A DNA stretch of 64,000 bases. It comes from Spirochaetes bacterium GWE1_32_154 (GTDB taxonomy: Bacteria; Spirochaetota; GWE2-31-10). The stretch is taken from assembly GCA_001829315.1 (NCBI GenBank), contig MIAY01000001.1, positions 448,927 through 512,926 on the forward strand, read 5' to 3'. Shown piece by piece: positions 9,318 through 18,419 of the stretch. The position numbers were made by a program, and so were the translations under genes. A model generated the notes under the pieces. The model did no database searches. It was not told where the DNA came from and saw only the letters and a program-made list of their open reading frames with translations. How positions within the stretch are numbered: the first letter of the stretch is position 1; every line of letters starts with the position of its first letter.

Positions 9318-10769
9318 TTGGAGCTTTTAAAGGTTTCAAATTCATTGTTAGTCCGGTGGTTGAATGTGGGTTTTTTGAAAAAAAATAGTAATATATTACT
9401 TGCTGTGTATGTGACAATTGATTTCCTTGTACTAATTGGATCATTTATTATAGCTTTTTATCTTGAAACCCGATCAAACTTCTTTTATTCTATTAGTACA
9501 CGATTAATTTTTTCGGGAATTATTATTATACCATCGTTATTTTTTATGCTTCAAAAATTTGAATTTTCCAGCAAATATAGAATTAAATCACTTATCGATG
9601 TTTTAAGGAATATTATTGCTTTTGAATTTATTACAATTACTTTTTTTTATGTTTTCACATTATTCGGGTTTTATACTTTTAGTAATGACTTTGTTTTATC
9701 TTTTTTTATTATGACGTATTCTTTTTTTGTAACTGAAAGAATTATTTTAAAGTTATTTTTATCCTTTATGAGATCAAGAGGTTATAATTACAAAATTTAT
9801 TTGATCATTGGTGCCGGTCCGCTTGGTTTAAAACTTTATAATTTAGTTAAAGAATCAAATGAATTTGGCATTAAAATACTTGGTTTTCTTGATGATTATG
9901 CAGAAAGGTTTATTTCTAATCCTGATTATCCCGAGTCTATTAAATCATTGATTATTGGAACAACCGATAAACTCGAAGATATGCTGAAATTAAAAAAAAT
10001 TGACAATGTCATTATTGCTTTGCCTATGCTTGTTGAAGATAAAATTATTAAAATAACTAATATTTGTGAAAAATATGGAATTAAAGCAGAGCTTATTCCT
10101 GATTATTATAAAATTACGTCAAAAACACCATCAGTCAGGATGATAAAAGGTTTTCCGCTTATCGGTATCAGAAATGTTCCTCTTGAAAACCTTTTTAACA
10201 GATTACTTAAAAGACTTCTTGATATTTCAGTCTCTCTTTTAGCACTCATTTTATTAACACCTTTTTTTATAATCATTATGATAGCAATTAAAGCAACATC
10301 AAAAGGTCCTGTTTTTTTTAAACAGAAAAGAACGGGTTTTATGCAAAAAGAATTTAAAATTTTTAAATTCAGAACAATGTATGTTAATGCAGAGGCTGAT
10401 ACAACTCAGGCAAGCAAAAATGATCCAAGAAAAACTTTGGTTGGTGACTTTTTACGAAAAACCAATATTGACGAACTTCCACAATTAATCAATATATTAA
10501 TTGGTGATATGTCATTAGTCGGACCCCGGCCCCATATGATCAAGCAGACTGAAGAATTTTATCAGATCTATGATAAATACCTTGTCAGACATTGGGTAAA
10601 ACCGGGGTTAACAGGCTGGGCACAAGTTAATGGCTGGCGGGGCGACTCTGATATTGGAATGCGGGTAAAATATGATATTGATTATATTGAAAACTGGACA
10701 TTCTTTCTGGACATTAAAATAATATTACTGACAATAGTAAGTAATAAAGTGAGAAAACATGCATATTAA
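9318..10769 (+). CDS. Polyprenyl-phosphate sugar-1-phosphate transferase (WbaP/WcaJ type)
   Basis: 483 residues with four N-terminal membrane helices, a Rossmann-like CoA-binding-type central domain (IGAGPLGLKLYNLV, GFLDD) and a C-terminal catalytic bacterial sugar transferase domain with a membrane hairpin: FKQKRTG, FKFRTM, IDELPQLINIL, LVGPRP, KPGLTGWAQVNGWRG. Such enzymes load the first sugar phosphate onto undecaprenyl phosphate and start exopolysaccharide or O-antigen synthesis at the inner membrane. No other glycan genes are nearby. The start is uncertain: TTG at 9318 lacks a clear ribosome site, and GTG at 9366 (after GGTGG) would remove 16 residues. A TATAAT lies at 9270-9275. Confidence 0.93.
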   Translation: MELLKVSNSLLVRWLNVGFLKKNSNILLAVYVTIDFLVLIGSFIIAFYLETRSNFFYSISTRLIFSGIIIIPSLFFMLQKFEFSSKYRIKSLIDVLRNIIAFEFITITFFYVFTLFGFYTFSNDFVLSFFIMTYSFFVTERIILKLFLSFMRSRGYNYKIYLIIGAGPLGLKLYNLVKESNEFGIKILGFLDDYAERFISNPDYPESIKSLIIGTTDKLEDMLKLKKIDNVIIALPMLVEDKIIKITNICEKYGIKAELIPDYYKITSKTPSVRMIKGFPLIGIRNVPLENLFNRLLKRLLDISVSLLALILLTPFFIIIMIAIKATSKGPVFFKQKRTGFMQKEFKIFKFRTMYVNAEADTTQASKNDPRKTLVGDFLRKTNIDELPQLINILIGDMSLVGPRPHMIKQTEEFYQIYDKYLVRHWVKPGLTGWAQVNGWRGDSDIGMRVKYDIDYIENWTFFLDIKIILLTIVSNKVRKHAY

Positions 10770-11442
10770 TAACACAATTGTAAAACTGGCATTTATCGGT
10801 ATAATCATTTTTTCTATTTCCTGTTCACATGAACAGTTAAAAGAAAAGTCGTTATCCCCGGTTCTAAAATCCTCTGATACATTAATAATCAGAACAAACC
10901 ATTTTCAATGGTTTTTACGGGACTCAACAATTTGGGATAGTGCAACATATTCACTTAACGATGATTTCGAACTAATTTCAAAAAGAAAATATTCGATAAT
11001 GATGCTTCCTTTTACAAACAATTCATATAAATCTTTTTCAATAAAAAATATTGAAACAAATGAAAAATTTTTACTTATAAAAGCAGAGAGGGATGAAAAG
11101 TCTAATGACGCGTACTCATATAAGTTAGTGAATAAGTATGAAGAAATAATTGCGGAATTTAAAAAAACAAATGATGATGATATACTTAACCATACAATTA
11201 AACATGAAAACAAACAATTTTCACTGACAAGTATATATGATAAAAATAAAAAAGGTTTTCTTGCACAAGTGACCGATGAAAAAATGGTTCTTGCAATACT
11301 GAAAAAAGATATGAATTATTTTTCAGATATTACAGAACTGACTATAGAAAGAATAAATAATCCAAACCCCGATATAATATTCATTGCTTCAAGCATTGTC
11401 ATTGATGATTTGTATAAAGATGCATACGGGAGATTCAAGTAA
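10759..11442 (+). CDS. Hypothetical lipoprotein
   Basis: 227 residues. Residues 1-22 are a signal peptide with lipobox FSISC (Cys at 22). The rest is polar with alternating beta-type strands and no family I recognise. The start ATG lies 11 bases inside the end of the sugar transferase gene, so the two are co-translated. The neighbouring sugar transferase makes a role in envelope polysaccharide assembly possible, but this is context only. Confidence 0.6.
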   Translation: MHINNTIVKLAFIGIIIFSISCSHEQLKEKSLSPVLKSSDTLIIRTNHFQWFLRDSTIWDSATYSLNDDFELISKRKYSIMMLPFTNNSYKSFSIKNIETNEKFLLIKAERDEKSNDAYSYKLVNKYEEIIAEFKKTNDDDILNHTIKHENKQFSLTSIYDKNKKGFLAQVTDEKMVLAILKKDMNYFSDITELTIERINNPNPDIIFIASSIVIDDLYKDAYGRFK

Positions 11443-11446
11443 ACGA

Positions 11447-11950
11447 ATGTTATTAGAGTCAGATTTTTTTACAATAGATAAAGCTCAATACATCAAAATC
11501 GTTATTGCACATTATGTAAAAATAAAATTGAAATATTTTCTGATATTATATTCCGTTTTAATAAGTTATAACATTTTATTACTTGTGATTGAAACAAAGA
11601 TTATTTCTGCATTGTATGTATTTCTTGCAATATCATATTCAATACCTGTTATAATAATAATATATGGTATTTTATCATTAACACGCTATTTAAAATCGTC
11701 TCAATCACATTTTATCACAGCTGATAAAATGATCCGGTTAACCGACAACAGTTTTTATATAATTTTTCGAGACGGGAAATACAACGAGATTCCATGGGTC
11801 GATTGCTATACTATTAAATACAACAAAAACTATATCATACTATTTATTAATAGATTTTTTCCAATAATAATATCATTCAAATCATTCAAAACTGACAAAA
11901 AAAATGAAATCAAAAACTTTATTGATAGTTTTACCAGGAATCGCCCTTAA
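11447..11950 (+). CDS. YcxB-like membrane protein
   Basis: 167 residues from ATG 11447; in-frame ATG codons at 11420 and 11405 lie inside the end of the preceding gene. Two adjacent transmembrane helices (about residues 22-70) precede a soluble C-terminal domain with RLTDNSFYIIF, EIPWVDC, NYIILFI and a closing IKNFIDS helix, which resembles the YcxB-like C-terminal domain found in many small bacterial membrane proteins. Function is unknown. It ends tail-to-tail with the RlpA-like gene, with a 20-base overlap. Confidence 0.55.
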   Translation: MLLESDFFTIDKAQYIKIVIAHYVKIKLKYFLILYSVLISYNILLLVIETKIISALYVFLAISYSIPVIIIIYGILSLTRYLKSSQSHFITADKMIRLTDNSFYIIFRDGKYNEIPWVDCYTIKYNKNYIILFINRFFPIIISFKSFKTDKKNEIKNFIDSFTRNRP

Positions 11951-12995
11951 TTATATAAGCATCTCTAAAACCAAAGTTTCTAATTGTATTGATTGATTGG
12001 TTCAGATTTTTCTCATCTATTGGTTTACTGACTAAATGGAAGATATTCCCTCTTCTTACAGCAATAACACCACCGAATAATGTGTTGAAATTAAAATATT
12101 TAATAGCAAAATCATCATGTTTTGATGATGAGAAAAATTTTATATAATTTTTTTCAGGATCTAATTTATTTGTCCATGGAATATCTTTGAAATTCATTTT
12201 TGTATCTTCGACTTTCGCTTCAATCGATTTTTCCGGAACTACAGGAATAATTAAATCTTCCTTATCAATTTGAAATGAGTGCGTACTTACGTCTATAGCC
12301 TTTTTTCGTACTGGTGTAAATGACGGAATGAGTATTTCCTCTGGTATAGTAATTGCAATTAAAGGGGTATTTTCATTAACAGTGATATTTCGTTCAGGTG
12401 TAAAAGAAGGTATTAAAGTATTTTCTGCAATATGAAAAGACTCTTGGGAAGGTGCAATTTCATCATCAGTCACATCCGGAATTGTTTGTTCTTCAAAGAT
12501 TTTATCATCAGTCACATCCAGAATTGTTTGTTCTTCAATAACGTTCTCGTTCGGCCATTCAATTTTCTGAAGAATTTTATATTCATTTGCATGTTCATCT
12601 TCGGGTAACAAACCGCCAATTGGTAAACGCTCTGTTGAATTTAATGCATTAAAATCTGCCGATACAACAACAAGGCCAGTTTCCCATTCTAAATTGATTT
12701 CTTTCGCTGCTGCCGGAGATAATAAAATAAAATATTTTGAATCACCTTCAATTCTATCATTGATAGTAACTTGAACCATTTTCCCCGTGTTAGCATTGGT
12801 TACTTCGACTTTTGCACCCAATTTAAATCCGTTCGATGCTGCAGTTAATGAGCTACCGGAAAAAGGCTCTTTACCGGCAGTCAAGGTTCCCTCAACAAGT
12901 TGATAAGTAGCAGCCTGTCCAACCCAGTTTTCTGCACATATATACGAATATGAAATAATTAATACTAGTAATAAAATTGTTTTTTTCAATTTCAT
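11931..12995 (-). CDS. RlpA-like double-psi beta-barrel protein with C-terminal SPOR-like domain
   Basis: 354 residues. A signal peptide (residues 1-21, ending YSYICA) is followed by WVGQAATYQLVEGTLTAGKEPFSG, GFKLGAKVEVTN and VTINDR, the RlpA double-psi barrel pattern. The middle (about 150-270) is a low-complexity linker with a duplicated 14-residue unit and repeated LIPSFTP segments. The last 75 residues (YIKFFSSSK to GFRDAYII) look like a SPOR domain, which binds denuded septal peptidoglycan. RlpA proteins are lytic transglycosylases or wall-associated lipoproteins; the catalytic residues of active RlpA are not convincingly present. ATG overlaps the stop of the upstream SPOR protein gene by four bases. 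Confidence 0.75.
   Translation of the reverse strand: MKLKKTILLLVLIISYSYICAENWVGQAATYQLVEGTLTAGKEPFSGSSLTAASNGFKLGAKVEVTNANTGKMVQVTINDRIEGDSKYFILLSPAAAKEINLEWETGLVVVSADFNALNSTERLPIGGLLPEDEHANEYKILQKIEWPNENVIEEQTILDVTDDKIFEEQTIPDVTDDEIAPSQESFHIAENTLIPSFTPERNITVNENTPLIAITIPEEILIPSFTPVRKKAIDVSTHSFQIDKEDLIIPVVPEKSIEAKVEDTKMNFKDIPWTNKLDPEKNYIKFFSSSKHDDFAIKYFNFNTLFGGVIAVRRGNIFHLVSKPIDEKNLNQSINTIRNFGFRDAYIIKGDSW
12462..12538. repeat. 42-bp tandem duplication inside the RlpA-like gene
   Basis: Two copies of a 35-base stretch, 12462-12496 and 12504-12538, differ at one position and start 42 bases apart. They encode two 14-residue units EEQTI(L/P)DVTDD in the linker of the RlpA-like protein, showing recent in-frame linker expansion. 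Confidence 0.85.
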
Positions 12996-13714
12996 TTTCC
13001 CTGTTTTATAATTGAATCGCCGGTTTTAAGATAAACCGGATCTTTTTCTTTTGAATTTATTGTTCTTGAAATTTTTATTGCATCTTCCCTTGAATAAGGA
13101 CCGGCAAGAACACGATACACTTTGTTTTTAGTTGATTCGGAATATTCTACCATAAAAAAACTCGGCCGTAATTCAAGATACGGTAATAACTGTGTTATTT
13201 TAGGATACGAATTCTGGTAATACGAAAAAGAACCTAATTGAATATAAAATTTTTCCGCACCATTAACGGTGAGTTGAGACAATGCATTTTCAGGAGGCAC
13301 TACCATATTCTGAATATTTAAAAAATCATTCTCCGCTTCTGAACCTGTATTCGACCACCCTAAAAAAATCAATTTTGTTTCAATCTTTCCAGTCACTGCA
13401 GGATCATTTGAACCAAAAAAAGAATATAAATCATCAGTAATATAAACCGTTTCCGGCGGTGTACTTGTCATACTATATGCTATTTGAATAATAGCCTCAC
13501 GATTATTTGATAATGAAACAATTTTATAAATGCCATTATCCGGTAAAATTGATGAGTAGGCAATATTATATACATCAGTTCTTACATTTGTAAATGTCGA
13601 TGTATAAGCACTGATTTTTTCCACCTGAAATTTAATATTTGAAATATTTACATTTTGAGGATTGATTTTTATTAAACTTAATAATAGAATATACATGGTA
13701 ATCGTTTTTTTCAT
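12992..13714 (-). CDS. Exported SPOR-domain protein, RlpA-like N-terminal region
   Basis: 240 residues from the ATG at 13714, which has AGGA at the right distance and leads straight into a signal sequence (ITMYILLLSLI); an in-frame ATG at 13768 has neither. The N-terminal half (VRTDVYNIAYSSILPDNGIY, REAIIQI) resembles a degenerate double-psi barrel. Residues about 150-235 match SPOR domains: FYIQLGSFSYYQNS, VYRVLAGPYSREDA. SPOR domains target proteins to glycan strands at the division site. It is coupled to the downstream RlpA-like gene (ATGA overlap), suggesting two paralogous wall proteins produced together. Confidence 0.75.
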   Translation of the reverse strand: MKKTITMYILLLSLIKINPQNVNISNIKFQVEKISAYTSTFTNVRTDVYNIAYSSILPDNGIYKIVSLSNNREAIIQIAYSMTSTPPETVYITDDLYSFFGSNDPAVTGKIETKLIFLGWSNTGSEAENDFLNIQNMVVPPENALSQLTVNGAEKFYIQLGSFSYYQNSYPKITQLLPYLELRPSFFMVEYSESTKNKVYRVLAGPYSREDAIKISRTINSKEKDPVYLKTGDSIIKQGK

Positions 13715-13797
13715 AGTATCCTCTATAATTGATATAATGGTAATTATAGTTTCGGTAATATATTTCATAAGATTTAAAATTTATTTGGAGAATTTAT

Positions 13798-14595
13798 TTG
13801 ATTATTGATTTTCACACTCACACATTCCCTGAAACTATTGCTGCATATGCTCTAAAAAAACTGACTGACTTAGGAAAGATAAAACCTTTCGGTTTGGCAA
13901 CAGAAAAAGATTTATCAGAAAAAATGCTCGATGCCGGCATTGATAAATCGGTAATTTTAAATATTGCCACAAAAGTAGAACAGGTTGAAGTGATAAACCG
14001 TTATTGTATTAATAAAGAAAATGATTCTCTTATATTTTTTGGTGCAATGCATCAGGATTATGCAAATTATAGCGAAGAAGTTAATTTTCTGTATAAGAAT
14101 GGAATAAAAGGCATAAAAATGCATCCTGAGTTTCAAGGTTTTTTTCCGTCAGATAAAAAATTATATCCATTGTATAAAGCGCTATCAGATAACGCTATGA
14201 TTATTGTCTTTCATTCAGGAAAAGAAGAGTTTTTCGAAAAGGATGAATATTTCAGTCATCCGAAGCATTTTGCTGCAATTCATGAGGATTTTCCTGATTT
14301 AAAAATGGTTTTAGCTCATTTTGGAGCACATGGAATGTTTGAGGAGGCAAAAGAATTGATTTTTGGCAAGAAAATATTTGTTGATATATCGTTTGATTTA
14401 ACAAAAAATAATATTTCATTGTTAAATCAATTATTACAATTTCATTCAGAAGATTATATCTTGTATGGTTCAGATTGGCCATGGCGTGATTTAAAGGAAT
14501 ATTTTCACCTGGTTGAAAGTGCAGATATTTCTAAAACTGTTTTATCAAAGATTCTTGGTGATAATGCACGAAAATTATTAGCGTTAAAAGTGTAA
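13798..14595 (+). CDS. Amidohydrolase (amidohydrolase_2 family)
   Basis: 265 residues. TTG at 13798 is the likely start because GGAG lies eight bases before it and the protein begins directly with the metal motif DFHTHTFP (His6, His8). Further expected ligands appear in order: GIKMHPEFQG, IIVFHSG, LAHFGAHG and YGSDWPW. This is the TIM-barrel metal-dependent hydrolase/decarboxylase family that includes many predicted amidohydrolases; the substrate cannot be read from sequence. The gene stands alone, about 120 bases before the glycogen debranching enzyme. Confidence 0.87.
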   Translation: MIIDFHTHTFPETIAAYALKKLTDLGKIKPFGLATEKDLSEKMLDAGIDKSVILNIATKVEQVEVINRYCINKENDSLIFFGAMHQDYANYSEEVNFLYKNGIKGIKMHPEFQGFFPSDKKLYPLYKALSDNAMIIVFHSGKEEFFEKDEYFSHPKHFAAIHEDFPDLKMVLAHFGAHGMFEEAKELIFGKKIFVDISFDLTKNNISLLNQLLQFHSEDYILYGSDWPWRDLKEYFHLVESADISKTVLSKILGDNARKLLALKV

Positions 14596-14715
14596 AAAAT
14601 TTGATGTTAATTTTTTTATAATTGATTGATATTTATTTGATAAAATATTAAATTGGAAAAAAAGTTTTTATACTTTATTGATATTTTGCAAAATTACCAT
14701 TTTATGGAGATTAAT

Positions 14716-17172
14716 ATGTTTATAGATAAATCATACACTCTTAAAGTTGATTCTAATAAAAGAGTTTTTCAAAGTGACAATTATTCCTCATATATTTCAT
14801 TTTCAGATATGGAATATGAGTTTGACGGATTATGGTCTCATGGGTTTAAATTATTTAACGGGGTCACAATTAATGGAGCAATTTTAAATGGTAAAAAAGA
14901 ATTAAATCCTTTTGGATTTGAAATTTACTACACAAAAGGGCTTAGCTTAAATGGAATGTTATTTAAAAACAATCAGGGATTACTTCTTGATACAGGAAAA
15001 AATGCTTTTAGAACCGAATATGTTAATCGTAAACGACATAATAGTGTCAGTTATCAATTTTCTATCTCAAGTAAATTCACAATTCTTGAATTAAAAAATA
15101 ATACTCTATATGTTCAATATATGAAACCTGAAAGAGACGGATTTGAGGTGGAACATTTATTTGTCGCTTTTACAACAACAAAAGATTTTACCATCAGAAA
15201 AAATGATAGTAATGAAAATACATTGATTATTTCTATAGATAAAAAAATAAGAACGAAAGAGTCACCGTATCTTTACATTTTGTATTCACATTCTTTAGAT
15301 CAATTAAAAACTACTGTTGAATGTAATCAGGAAAAACATGGAGTCTTAATTCAGCAACATATCAACAATTCACTTTTACCGCTTAAATATACGGGATGTA
15401 AAACAGGCAATAAAAAAATGAATAGAGCACTTACTTATTCACTTTTATCAGCTTCTTCTTTTATAATGAATAAAAATGGACAAATCGGGATATGGGCCGG
15501 TTTTCCCTGGTTTGACAATGGTTGGGGACGTGATACATTTATTGCTCTTCCGGGTGTTGCGTTAGTAACAGGAAGATATGAAATTGCTTCACACATCATT
15601 GGTAACTTCTTAAAATATCAAAATCAGGATAAATGCTCCAAAGACTATGGAAAAATCCCGAATGTTATATTCAGTGAAGACAATATTAAATATAACACCG
15701 GTGACGGAACTCCTTTACTTATAAGAGAGCTTTATGAATATTTCCTTTATACCGGGGATGTGGCAGCCGTTATGAGTGTCTGGAATAATGTTATTACTGC
15801 TATTGACGAAGTTTATTTTGTTAATAAAGATGTAAATTATTTTATGCCAAGCGGTGATGCTGATGACTGGATGGACGCAAGAATTCTAGGAAAAAACTCA
15901 TATTCCCCCCGTGGTGACAGGCAAGTTGAAATTCAATCATTGTGGTTTACTGCATTACACGCAGTTGCAAATATTGCCAGTGAAATTATAAAAAGATATG
16001 AAGAATATAAGCCAATTGTACAAAATATTAATATCAATGAACTGAAAGAAAAGAAAGATCAGTATACAAACGCTGCTAACAAACTTCAAGCCTCTTTCAA
16101 ACAATTTTTTATTACTGATAAAACACCGTTTATATTTGATCATATCAATAAAGATAATACTCCTGATTATAAAATCAGACCGAATGTAATGCTTGCATCA
16201 TACTATAACGATCTCATAGGAATTCCAAAACTTATTGACGACAATTCACTTCTTCATGCATTTAAAATCATTGTGAATAACTGTGTTTTTGAACATGGTG
16301 TTGCTTCATTAAGCAAATTCGATGAAGATTTTCACCCGTTACACATTACAAAAACCCATCATAAAGACGCTGCGTACCATAACGGAGCTATATGGGGATG
16401 GTTATCCGGTGCATTTATTCACTGTGCAACAAAATTCGGACTACAGAATTTTGCATTTAAACATACCAATTTTCTTATTGATCAGCTTTTATTCGGCGAA
16501 ACAGTTGGAACGCTCAGTGAATTATTTGAACCATACAAAGAAGGCGGGTTAGTCAAGGAGTCCGGTACTTTTAGCCAGGCATGGTCAGTTTCAGAATTCA
16601 CCAGATCATTTTATCAGGATTACCTCGGTATCAGACCCGATGTTCCACAAAGAAAACTTCATATTTCACCTTCATTTCCCGGAAAACTCGGAGATTTCAG
16701 TGCAAATATTCGTTATGGCATTTCAGAAATTATCACTGTGGATATTAAAATCAATAAGCATAAATCAATTATTTCGCTTATAGAAGTAAAAGCAGTTGAT
16801 ATTGAAAAACCTCTTGAAGTTATTATACGGTTAAATTTAGGACCGGAAAAAGATGGATGCTGTAAAGATTACAAGGTTATTTTCTTAAAAATACAGTTAA
16901 AAACGACCGGAGCACAAGTTAAAATTGATTTTGATTTCATAGAAAAAAATCGATTACGACTTCGTGACTTATTTATCAGTAATAATAGTGAATTAATAAC
17001 AATGGGCACAGATACTATTGGGTATTGTGAAAATGCTTCTGAAAATGTCGATTTTGTTAAACCAATTACAGAAGATGATTTATTAATGTACAAAAGTTAC
17101 AATGAAGAAAATTATCTTGATAAAAAAATACTTGGTGAAGATTTTGACATTATCGAAAGGTTTAAAAACTAA
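14716..17172 (+). CDS. Glycogen debranching enzyme (amylo-alpha-1,6-glucosidase)
   Basis: 818 residues from the ATG at 14716, which has GGAG six bases upstream; an in-frame TTG at 14653 has no ribosome site. The N-terminal domain (about 1-230) is the beta-sandwich glycogen-binding region. The C-terminal (alpha/alpha)6 barrel carries WFDNGWGRDTFIALPG, GDADDWMDAR and GTLSELFEP, typical of GH133 debranching enzymes with the acidic catalytic residues. The enzyme hydrolyses alpha-1,6 branches left after phosphorolysis in glycogen breakdown. No other glycogen genes are adjacent, though pgi lies 4 kb downstream. The stop overlaps that of the convergent lipoprotein gene. Confidence 0.92.
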   Translation: MFIDKSYTLKVDSNKRVFQSDNYSSYISFSDMEYEFDGLWSHGFKLFNGVTINGAILNGKKELNPFGFEIYYTKGLSLNGMLFKNNQGLLLDTGKNAFRTEYVNRKRHNSVSYQFSISSKFTILELKNNTLYVQYMKPERDGFEVEHLFVAFTTTKDFTIRKNDSNENTLIISIDKKIRTKESPYLYILYSHSLDQLKTTVECNQEKHGVLIQQHINNSLLPLKYTGCKTGNKKMNRALTYSLLSASSFIMNKNGQIGIWAGFPWFDNGWGRDTFIALPGVALVTGRYEIASHIIGNFLKYQNQDKCSKDYGKIPNVIFSEDNIKYNTGDGTPLLIRELYEYFLYTGDVAAVMSVWNNVITAIDEVYFVNKDVNYFMPSGDADDWMDARILGKNSYSPRGDRQVEIQSLWFTALHAVANIASEIIKRYEEYKPIVQNININELKEKKDQYTNAANKLQASFKQFFITDKTPFIFDHINKDNTPDYKIRPNVMLASYYNDLIGIPKLIDDNSLLHAFKIIVNNCVFEHGVASLSKFDEDFHPLHITKTHHKDAAYHNGAIWGWLSGAFIHCATKFGLQNFAFKHTNFLIDQLLFGETVGTLSELFEPYKEGGLVKESGTFSQAWSVSEFTRSFYQDYLGIRPDVPQRKLHISPSFPGKLGDFSANIRYGISEIITVDIKINKHKSIISLIEVKAVDIEKPLEVIIRLNLGPEKDGCCKDYKVIFLKIQLKTTGAQVKIDFDFIEKNRLRLRDLFISNNSELITMGTDTIGYCENASENVDFVKPITEDDLLMYKSYNEENYLDKKILGEDFDIIERFKN

Positions 17173-18419
17173 AATCGTTCATATTGATAAATTACAGAAT
17201 CAGGAATAATTTGTTTTTCAGAAATCCAGTCATTAAGATCCAGGTATCTTTGGAATTGGATTTTTGACTTTGTACCGACCAGTATTTTCATAGCTGTTTC
17301 TTTTTGTCCTATTTCGTAGAGTTTTATTGCTTTATGAACATTAACAAGATCAGCATATCCGACAGAATTTGTTTTGCTTCTTAAAATATCACAAATTCGT
17401 ATAAATTCATCTGCATCAATACTTCGGCTTAAAATATCGATCATCCATTCGGATGCTGTTTGATTCCAGTCATTATCCATCACCGTTAGAAAGTTTATTT
17501 TATCATCCATTGTTAACATGGTAGAAATAACCAGTTCACGGAATTTAGTGTATTCTTTGACATTCGCCTTATTTATCAACATTAAATCTATATAAATTTT
17601 TGCAAGTTTTACGGTTGAATTTAATCCTCCAATTTGCGTGTTATCTGATCGTTTCCAGAAATATCGTTTAATTAAAAGATTATGAATTTCCGCTGCTTTT
17701 TCGAGTTCACCTTGTTTATGAAAACAATCTGCTAAAAGGTTCATTGATATTACTTTTTCATTAATACGCCAATTATCAAACATCGTAGAAGCATAAAAAA
17801 ATGTATCTGAATCATTGGAAATCTCAACAGCATTTTCTGATAATTGAAGAGCTGTTTCAATATCTACAGGATAAAACCAACCGGATGTTTGAAAATTACC
17901 AAGCAGCATTGGAATTATGTTTTTATATAAAATAATTTTATATGAGTTTGAAACTATCCCTGTGTTTTCTTTATAATGTGAAAGATAATATTGAGGTTTT
18001 GTGTCAGAAAAAAAATAGAGGTTTTTATCCTCTGAATAATCTATCGCAATTCCGGATGCAATATTAACCCATCCACGATCACCGGTTATAGTTTCACAAT
18101 AGAATTTATTATCTATTTCTTTAAATGGGATAATTGGAAAAACAACATCAGTAATATTCAGGTTTACATCATATTCATTAATATCTGATGAATCCGGTTG
18201 AAAATGAAGAAAAATATTGTTTTTCAGTATATAAAAAGGTGAATTTGATTTTAAATTTATTCTATTGCGAAGAATAAGTTCATTTGGTACTTCATTATTA
18301 CTTATAATTACATCTGGTTTTTTTAAGAAAGGAAGTGTAACTTCCTTTCTGCAATTTTGAAATATCACTAAAAAAAGTAAAAGAGATATAGAATAAAAAC
18401 ACTTACAGGTATTATTCAT
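17169..18419 (-). CDS. Hypothetical lipoprotein with helical repeat (TPR-like) segment
   Basis: 416 residues from ATG 18419, which overlaps the final codons of murA (GATGAATAA); in-frame upstream codons would add seven residues. The signal peptide ends in IFQNC, a lipobox (Cys at residue 23). Residues 30-130 are beta-rich with GDRGWVNIASG, resembling an SH3-type fold. Residues 195-400 are helical, with NLLADCFHKQGELEKAAEIHNLL reading as a TPR. Family unknown. Overlap with murA means it is co-translated with a peptidoglycan precursor enzyme, so an envelope role is plausible but unproven. Confidence 0.6.
   Translation of the reverse strand: MNNTCKCFYSISLLLFLVIFQNCRKEVTLPFLKKPDVIISNNEVPNELILRNRINLKSNSPFYILKNNIFLHFQPDSSDINEYDVNLNITDVVFPIIPFKEIDNKFYCETITGDRGWVNIASGIAIDYSEDKNLYFFSDTKPQYYLSHYKENTGIVSNSYKIILYKNIIPMLLGNFQTSGWFYPVDIETALQLSENAVEISNDSDTFFYASTMFDNWRINEKVISMNLLADCFHKQGELEKAAEIHNLLIKRYFWKRSDNTQIGGLNSTVKLAKIYIDLMLINKANVKEYTKFRELVISTMLTMDDKINFLTVMDNDWNQTASEWMIDILSRSIDADEFIRICDILRSKTNSVGYADLVNVHKAIKLYEIGQKETAMKILVGTKSKIQFQRYLDLNDWISEKQIIPDSVIYQYERF

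Noticed and set aside
10905-11213. Antisense open frame of 102 codons within the lipoprotein gene
   Set aside because: It is Ser/Phe-rich, as expected from the complement of AT-rich coding sequence, and has no ribosome site.
14653-14715. N-terminal extension of the glycogen debranching enzyme
   Set aside because: The TTG at 14653 has no Shine-Dalgarno sequence, while ATG 14716 has GGAG at six bases.
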